Assembly (NCBI GenBank): GCA_017396145.1
Contig: JAFQMS010000019.1
Coordinates: forward strand, 1 to 39,183
From: Lachnospiraceae bacterium
Lineage (GTDB): Bacteria; Bacillota; Clostridia; Lachnospirales; Lachnospiraceae
Reading direction: 5' to 3'
DNA: 39,183 nucleotides
Shown: piece after piece, positions 36,001-39,183 of the stretch
How positions within the stretch are numbered: position 1 is the first letter of the stretch
Layout of the letters: each line of letters starts with the position of its first letter
Program-made: the position numbers and the translations under genes
Notes under the pieces: model-generated
Seen by the model: only the letters and a program-made list of their open reading frames with translations
What the model was told of the DNA's origin: nothing
Databases searched by the model: none

Positions 36001-36045
36001 CATATAATGAAAGGCATAGGTGAGATTAATGAGAATCAATCATAA
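33040..36045 (+). CDS. Large flagellar-locus protein with FliK-like C-terminus
   Basis: A 1001-residue protein without signal peptide or membrane helices. Residues 65-110 are strongly charged (EEDKDNEIKEEVREEEAKRE); the middle about 650 residues are mostly helical with coiled-coil-like runs. The C-terminal part, about 843-975, has the strand pattern of a FliK hook-length-control domain: FEIPLSTDAGITNIRLQF, GQVNIFMEDASMGEVNVSI, KGETQIKGFIACETRAG, then a Gly-rich turn GQGIDVISMDY. GGAG precedes ATG 33040. Its last codons overlap the flagellin start, so it is the first gene of a flagellar operon. It may belong to a Clostridial DUF (possibly DUF6240), which I cannot verify. A ruler, chaperone or assembly role is inference. 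Confidence 0.65.
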   Translation: MRIAQVNANDNLINSIAKEAKDGDTGIKDISTANTKPEKVCMYSQGDTLKTDTFGLILSEEDIKGTSTDSNKDVNEEDKDNEIKEEVREEEAKREGAKLEEKVSLLDEEMVKSVLESEVSLDEYTQQALDRAIARITTQRAKGDEIIESQVGKIKTEKEEFKEAIVSRLEEKIEAELRKYGSGASKNMLSQIQSALMMSQVVGNVDIATTNSLIRQNLTPTISNVYMSGYNHRGIGKIYSVPAELETQIEGIIEANGFAEKEYLMQAAGAMLEERIPITKENLSIHMDMKMARDGYSEESMLSKVALNVAAGGNPMDTLVTEDEQIQKLGYIEKLCQNTDGISGVKSFLATRTLNEVRLAMTTDASIKMAVKNIDVNVEDITTTLDALKEIEERLYLKLFKGENISIQDAKTASFNMCNVERSISIVSYNREVLVGETFSHRQTTTIGSFESAVARYEESATEIRKDLGDSVRKAFDSIPSLLEELSLPSTERNTRAIRELAYASMEITVDNIEQMKAYDMSFDTMVNNLTPSVTKKLIESGINPLDMTVEELNEKALQFKGELPKEDMENYAQFLYRMDKSGDMSKEMREAYVGIYRLIKNIQNSDGVAVSTAYKAGMEMTLSNLLTCLRTSKSKGVDSVVSDKEGFVSIKETKGSDGTDLSIDAQINKIAYYNRVVDSLSKGVSPQLITEYEKISNKEFMEENIEVLEDMMTNASVNESEGYKEGEKQYLHTLLENTKEGLINAKDNALILHELGIEINVGNLVQMNAFGNTLVKRVKNQRENDDNNDANNIPDSEDLDNIFEDENALMDAVNQLYDEFAADLEKFASDTLEPEKVMQAGMLMKSVAFSRKMMDKGCFEIPLSTDAGITNIRLQFAKNEEKSGQVNIFMEDASMGEVNVSIKLKGETQIKGFIACETRAGYEFFAKENVGLQNQFRGQGIDVISMDYALGRKTRNYYSESAFAYGEANESASSKVLLEAAKITVRHIMKGIGEINENQS

Positions 36046-37579
36046 TATTTCTGCATTAAAAGCAAATTCCCAATTAACTAGAAATGACAATGCTCTATCA
36101 AAGAGCCTTGAAAAATTAACATCAGGTTTAAAGATTAACCGAGCAGCAGATGATGCTGCAGGTATGGCAATATCTCAGAAGATGAAAACACAGATTGCGG
36201 CTCTTAACCGTGCATCTGCAAATGGCTCTGATGGAATAAGTGTAATACAGACAGCAGAGGGTGCCCTTACAGAGGTTGAAAACATGGCCCAGAGAATGAG
36301 ACAACTTGCAGTTCAGGCGGCTAATGGAACAAATACTGTTGATGATAAGAAGGCTATTCAGAATGAAATAGATGCATTAAATGATGAAATACTTAGAATA
36401 TCGGAAACCACAGAATTTAATACTAAAGCACTTTTAAATGGTGACATTGACAGGAAGACATATTCTAATAATCCAAAGGTTCAGGTTGTAAAGGTTTCTG
36501 ATGAGGTTGAAACTTCAGACTATAAACTTAAGGTTACAAAGGATGCTCGTCAGGCAGTAGTATTTACAAGACCTATGGGAGGAAACTCTTCAGGAAAGAT
36601 AAATAAGAACCAGGCAGGAAAGATTAATATTAATGGTGTTGAGGTAAATATTGAAGAAAATATGACCTATGACGAGGCTATGAATGCAATAAGAAGTACT
36701 TGTACAGATTGTGGTATTACCTGTTATGCTGTAGCAAGGGGAGCATGTCCGCAATATGATGTTGAACTTGCGGGAAGTGCCGGATACGAGACTGTGCAGG
36801 CAGATTATTCTTCAGGACAGAGTTTGGTGTTTGTATCTAACGGATATGGTGAGAGTGAAGAAATCAATATGTTCTGTGAAAATAAGGACCTTGCAACACT
36901 ATTTGGTTTGGGAACAGATAAAATAACAGCAAAAGGTATTGATGCCCAGGCAGAGATAGAGGTATCTGCTTCAGGATTTAAGAGTACAGCAACTGTATCG
37001 GCGAACGGTAATCAGATTACGGTATCGGACCTTAGTGGATTTGAGATGACTATAGAATTAGAGCCGTTTATGGTTGGAACAGATATTAGAGATGAGAGAG
37101 TTGCTGGAACAGTTGGTGGCTGGGCTAATGGTGTTAAAGCAACGGAAGAAGAACTTAAGGCAACACTTACAGTACTTAGTGCAGGTCCACTTTCTCTTCA
37201 TATTGGTGCTAACGAGTACCAGACTATGAGTGTCAGAATTCCAAAGGTAACACCTAAGACACTAGGAATAGATACTATAAATGTAGCAACGGGAGATGGA
37301 GCACAAAAGGCGATAAGCAAACTTGATGATGCAATAACTGAGATTTCATCAATTCGTGCAAAACTTGGTGCATACCAGAACAGACTTGAGCATGCCATAA
37401 CAAGTCTTGATATAACAGGGGAAAACATGACAGAGGCATTATCTAGAATCGAAGATACTGATATGGCGGCTGAGATGGCTTCATATACTCAGTACAGTGT
37501 TCTTACCCAGGCAGGTACTTCAATGCTAGCACAGGCTAATCAAAGACCACAAAACATATTATCTTTGTTACAGTCTTAA
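36029..37579 (+). CDS. fliC: Flagellin
   Basis: A 516-residue flagellin. The N-terminal D0/D1 region is classical (MRINHNISALKANSQL, KLTSGLKINRAADDAAGMAI, GSDGISVIQTAEGALTEVEN), as is the C-terminal one (ISSIRAKLGAYQNRLEHAI, TQAGTSMLAQANQRPQNIL). The middle (about 165-400) carries a flagellin-IN-like block (GKININGVEVNIEENM). It contains cysteines at 225, 228, 232, 240 and 283, unusual for flagellin. ATG 36029 is chosen because it gives the standard MRINHN start and follows AGGTGAG; the preceding gene ends at 36045, so the overlap is 17 bp and translation is probably coupled. fliS follows. Confidence 0.95.
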   Translation: MRINHNISALKANSQLTRNDNALSKSLEKLTSGLKINRAADDAAGMAISQKMKTQIAALNRASANGSDGISVIQTAEGALTEVENMAQRMRQLAVQAANGTNTVDDKKAIQNEIDALNDEILRISETTEFNTKALLNGDIDRKTYSNNPKVQVVKVSDEVETSDYKLKVTKDARQAVVFTRPMGGNSSGKINKNQAGKININGVEVNIEENMTYDEAMNAIRSTCTDCGITCYAVARGACPQYDVELAGSAGYETVQADYSSGQSLVFVSNGYGESEEINMFCENKDLATLFGLGTDKITAKGIDAQAEIEVSASGFKSTATVSANGNQITVSDLSGFEMTIELEPFMVGTDIRDERVAGTVGGWANGVKATEEELKATLTVLSAGPLSLHIGANEYQTMSVRIPKVTPKTLGIDTINVATGDGAQKAISKLDDAITEISSIRAKLGAYQNRLEHAITSLDITGENMTEALSRIEDTDMAAEMASYTQYSVLTQAGTSMLAQANQRPQNILSLLQS

Positions 37580-37692
37580 GGCTGATAATAATACGCTTTG
37601 ATAAATTAATTATATGATTATAATAGGGATTGAAATAATAAGAAAGTATCTATGAAGTTATAATGTTTGTGCAAACGGAGGTTACATTAAAT

Positions 37693-38172
37693 ATGGAGAC
37701 AACAAGATTATCAGAATATACAGCAAGAATAACTCAGGCAAATAGAAGTCAGTTAGTAGTAGTTATGTATGATGTTATTTTAGATAGTATGAGAGAGGGA
37801 CTAGAGTTATTTGATAATGGAGATAAGGAAGGCTTTACAGAAAAAATTAGGTATGGTCAGAAATTTTTATTAGAACTTATGAATACACTTGATTTTAAAT
37901 ATGATATATCTAAAGAATTACTCCGACTTTACATATTCGTAAATAAGCAGATGATTAATTCTTGTATTAGATTAGATGCTACATTAATTGATGGGGCAAT
38001 TGATGTTATGGAGAAGTTGAAGAAAGGCTTCGAAGGAGTTGCCGCAGAAGATAACAGCGAACCGGTAATGCAAAACGTTCAGCCTATATATGCAGGACTT
38101 ACCTATGGTAAGGGCACACTTAATGAAATATCATATGGAACAGATGTATCTTCTAGAGGATTTAAGGCGTAA
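37693..38172 (+). CDS. fliS: FliS-like flagellar export chaperone
   Basis: A 159-residue helical protein with the FliS pattern: NRSQLVVVMYDVILDSMREGL near the N-terminus and LRLYIFVNKQMINSC in the third helix. FliS binds the flagellin C-terminus in the cytosol, prevents polymerisation and hands it to the FlhA export gate. A tail of about 40 residues beyond the usual fold ends in SSRGFKA. ATG 37693 has GGAGG 11 bases upstream; an in-frame ATG at 37663 has none. It lies 113 bp after flagellin in the same operon. Confidence 0.88.
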   Translation: METTRLSEYTARITQANRSQLVVVMYDVILDSMREGLELFDNGDKEGFTEKIRYGQKFLLELMNTLDFKYDISKELLRLYIFVNKQMINSCIRLDATLIDGAIDVMEKLKKGFEGVAAEDNSEPVMQNVQPIYAGLTYGKGTLNEISYGTDVSSRGFKA

Positions 38173-38176
38173 AAGA

Positions 38177-38338
38177 CGAACCCACATACCATTTTCTCAC
38201 TTAGTTGAACCCGCAAATGCAAGCGAACCAAGTATATCCTTTCTTCATTTAATTGCACCCGCAAATGCAAGCGAACCCACATACCATTTTCTCACTTAGT
38301 TGCACCCGCAAATGCGTTCGAAAATGGTATGTGGGTTC
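38177..38338 (+). repeat. 48-bp tandem repeats ending in a long inverted repeat
   Basis: The block ACCCGCAAATGC occurs at 38209, 38257 and 38304, spaced 48 and 47 bp. The 31-base segment at 38177-38207 recurs exactly at 38272-38302; the middle unit is diverged between. The last part, 38320-38338, is a perfect 19-base reverse complement of 38273-38291 and also of 38178-38196, so two alternative hairpins are possible. TTTTG follows. It lies 5 bp after the fliS stop, so it should also end that transcript. Confidence 0.8.
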
Positions 38339-38343
38339 TTTTG
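38273..38343 (+). terminator. Terminator hairpin of the flagellar operon
   Basis: The 19-bp perfect stem 38273-38291/38320-38338 with a 28-base loop is followed by CTTTTG. The T run is short but the stem is very stable. It is the only terminator candidate after fliS. Confidence 0.55.
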
Positions 38344-38484
38344 AGGTCTAGGAATGTAATGTTGTGATTTGATATGAAAAGACAATATAATGCAAAATCA
38401 CATACATATATTAACTGCCATTTACAAATTAAAAGAATTGGAAGGGAAATAATGTTTGCGTAAACATTATGGTCGCTTATATCG
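38339..38484. other. Gap between flagellar operon and flavin reductase gene
   Basis: About 146 bases of AT-rich DNA with no reading frame of note. ATAATGTTT (38449-38457) and AAACATTAT (38462-38470) form a 9-bp hairpin with a four-base loop just downstream of the minus-strand flavin reductase stop, followed on that strand by TTTCCC; it may be its terminator. Confidence 0.45.
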
Positions 38485-39003
38485 TTATCTACTTAGTACA
38501 TTGGTAATCTTTGCTACATAAAGTGTGTGGTAATCTCCGCCTTCATACCATTTATTAAGAATAGAAGAATCTAGAAATCCTTCTTTATTCATAGGTGCAC
38601 AATACAATTTTTCGCATCTAAGAACTAATTTTGCCTCTTCAAAATAAGGTGTGTCATTTACGGTGGCAACTGTTAAGCCGCTTTCTTTAATCTTGTCTTC
38701 ATCTCTTCCGGATACTTTCCCAAGATAGCCCAACTTTGCTCTATAAGATTCATCAAAAAATGTTAATGAAAAACTATCGCTATTATCTACAAATTCTTTA
38801 GTGTATCTGCTTTCTCTTATCACTACAAAAGCTACTGGAGTGCCCCACATTATTCCTGTGCCGCCCCATGAAGCGGTCATTGTATTTACTTTTTCGTTGC
38901 CAGCTTTGTCCTTGCCGTTAGCGGTTATTAGCATCCAGTCGTTACCGATTAATTTAAAACTATTTTCTGTAATATCTGTAGGGGTTATGTTTACAAATTT
39001 CAT
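38485..39003 (-). CDS. Flavin reductase family protein (FMN-binding)
   Basis: A 172-residue single-domain protein of the flavin reductase-like FMN-binding family. It shows WMLITANGKDKAGNEKVNTM followed by TASWGGTGIMWGTPVAFVVI, the split-barrel core with its Ser/Thr-Ala-x-W-Gly segment, and later LGYLGKVSGRDEDKI. Such proteins bind FMN and use NAD(P)H, either passing electrons to partners or acting as small redox enzymes. AAAGGA precedes ATG 39003. It is a single gene with a clear operator-like site around its promoter, which points to control by a dedicated repressor, perhaps redox-responsive. Confidence 0.88.
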   Translation of the reverse strand: MKFVNITPTDITENSFKLIGNDWMLITANGKDKAGNEKVNTMTASWGGTGIMWGTPVAFVVIRESRYTKEFVDNSDSFSLTFFDESYRAKLGYLGKVSGRDEDKIKESGLTVATVNDTPYFEEAKLVLRCEKLYCAPMNKEGFLDSSILNKWYEGGDYHTLYVAKITNVLSR

Positions 39004-39026
39004 ATATTTGTCCTTTCATAAATATT

Positions 39027-39069
39027 GTACCGTACATATCATTATATGAAAATGTACGGTACTTAGTAA
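39027..39069 (-). promoter_or_regulatory. Flavin reductase promoter with paired operator-like palindromes
   Basis: On the minus strand TTACTA (39064-39069) and TATAAT (39041-39046) are 17 bases apart. Two palindromes of the form GTACNGTAC flank the -10: 39054-39062 in the spacer and 39027-39035 just after it. Extended by one base they are perfect 10-bp inverted repeats of each other (39027-39036 and 39053-39062). The position would let a repressor block RNA polymerase. Confidence 0.65.
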
Positions 39070-39098
39070 CTTATTCTTTAGTTTGCTGTTAAATTAGA

Positions 39099-39136
39099 TA
39101 AGTAAATCTTTATTGATTGCACTAAGGATTTACTTA
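39099..39136 (-). terminator. Hairpin at the end of the partial minus-strand gene
   Basis: TAAGTAAATC (39099-39108) pairs with GATTTACTTA (39127-39136), overlapping the stop codon of the gene that enters from the right. The stem is AT-rich and the following T tract is poor. Confidence 0.35.
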
Positions 39137-39183
39137 GTCCTCGTCATCATCGTCATCCTCATCGTCGTCATCGTCATCTTCAT
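39134..39183 (-). CDS. 3' end of a gene with an acidic Asp/Glu tail (partial)
   Basis: Read on the minus strand, the last 50 bases encode only Asp and Glu (about 14 residues) and then TAA at 39134-39136. The gene runs off the right edge. Acidic tails of this kind occur in the RNA polymerase delta subunit and in several unrelated proteins, so no product is assigned. The frame is chosen because the other two are interrupted or give improbable Met/Thr/Arg strings. Confidence 0.55.
   Translation of the reverse strand, partial: EDDDDDDEDDDDDED

Noticed and set aside
38090-38299. Plus-strand 69-codon frame with a repeated ANASEP motif
   Set aside because: It starts inside fliS in another frame and its repeats come from the 48-bp DNA repeats; no ribosome binding site.
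38177-38338. CRISPR array
   Set aside because: Only three units with short conserved cores, directly abutting similar sequence instead of unique spacers, and an inverted arm; no cas genes.

Overview
The window looks like a chromosomal segment from a motile, low-GC Gram-positive anaerobe, most likely a Lachnospiraceae relative (Lachnospira/Eubacterium/Butyrivibrio type). The reasons are AT-rich DNA with strong AGGAGG-type ribosome binding sites, sigma-A-like promoters, a lipoteichoic-acid-synthase-like protein, a Rpn/PDDEXK transposase-like protein with the C-terminal GMERG-type repeats common in that family, a glycogen branching enzyme, and a flagellin-FliS pair. This placement is an inference from protein character; no database search was run.

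Layout. 1-140: structured DNA with several GC-rich hairpins resembling the right end/omega-RNA of an IS200/IS605 (TnpB) element, cut by the window edge. 345-1253: Rpn-like nuclease. 1293-1437: nested perfect inverted repeats. 1485-1557: tRNA-Lys(CUU), minus strand, with its own promoter and terminator. 1748-5544: minus-strand block of an LtaS-like enzyme and a PhoR/PhoP-type two-component system, divergent from a Na/Pi cotransporter (5817-7505) whose promoter carries two TTTACA repeats 11 bp apart (a Pho-box-like site). 7714-17548: a long co-directional run of moxR, DUF58 protein, TgpA-like membrane transglutaminase, second OmpR/HK pair, metF, proC and a DUF975-type membrane protein. 17618-21415: minus-strand two-gene operon of a large lipoprotein and an ECF sigma factor fused to a membrane anchor and a ~375-residue extracellular domain. 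21568-24226: XRE regulator, Asp-rich repeat lipoprotein, HAD phosphatase. 24197-25069: rsmA, overlapping the HAD gene tail to tail. 25254-27455: diguanylate cyclase with two solute-binding-protein sensor domains. 27586-28065: zinc-ribbon membrane protein. 28332-32862: glgB, a LacI-family regulator and a CPA2-type cation/H+ antiporter. 33040-38172: flagellar operon with a 1001-residue protein whose C-terminus resembles FliK, a flagellin with a cysteine cluster, and FliS. 38177-38338: 48-bp repeats ending in a long hairpin. 38485-39003: flavin reductase with a paired operator-like site around its promoter. 39134-39183: tail of a minus-strand gene ending in a poly-Asp/Glu stretch.

How the parts work together. 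The PhoPR pair probably senses phosphate limitation and drives the Na/Pi transporter; the adjacent LtaS-like gene suggests coupling to phosphate-rich wall polymer synthesis. The moxR-DUF58-TgpA set with its own two-component system is probably an envelope module. The sigma-factor/lipoprotein operon is the best candidate for an under-described system: the transcription factor itself appears to be tethered in the membrane and to carry its own outside domain. The flagellar operon has a possible ruler-like protein translationally coupled to flagellin. No CRISPR array, rRNA, complete insertion sequence or prophage was seen.
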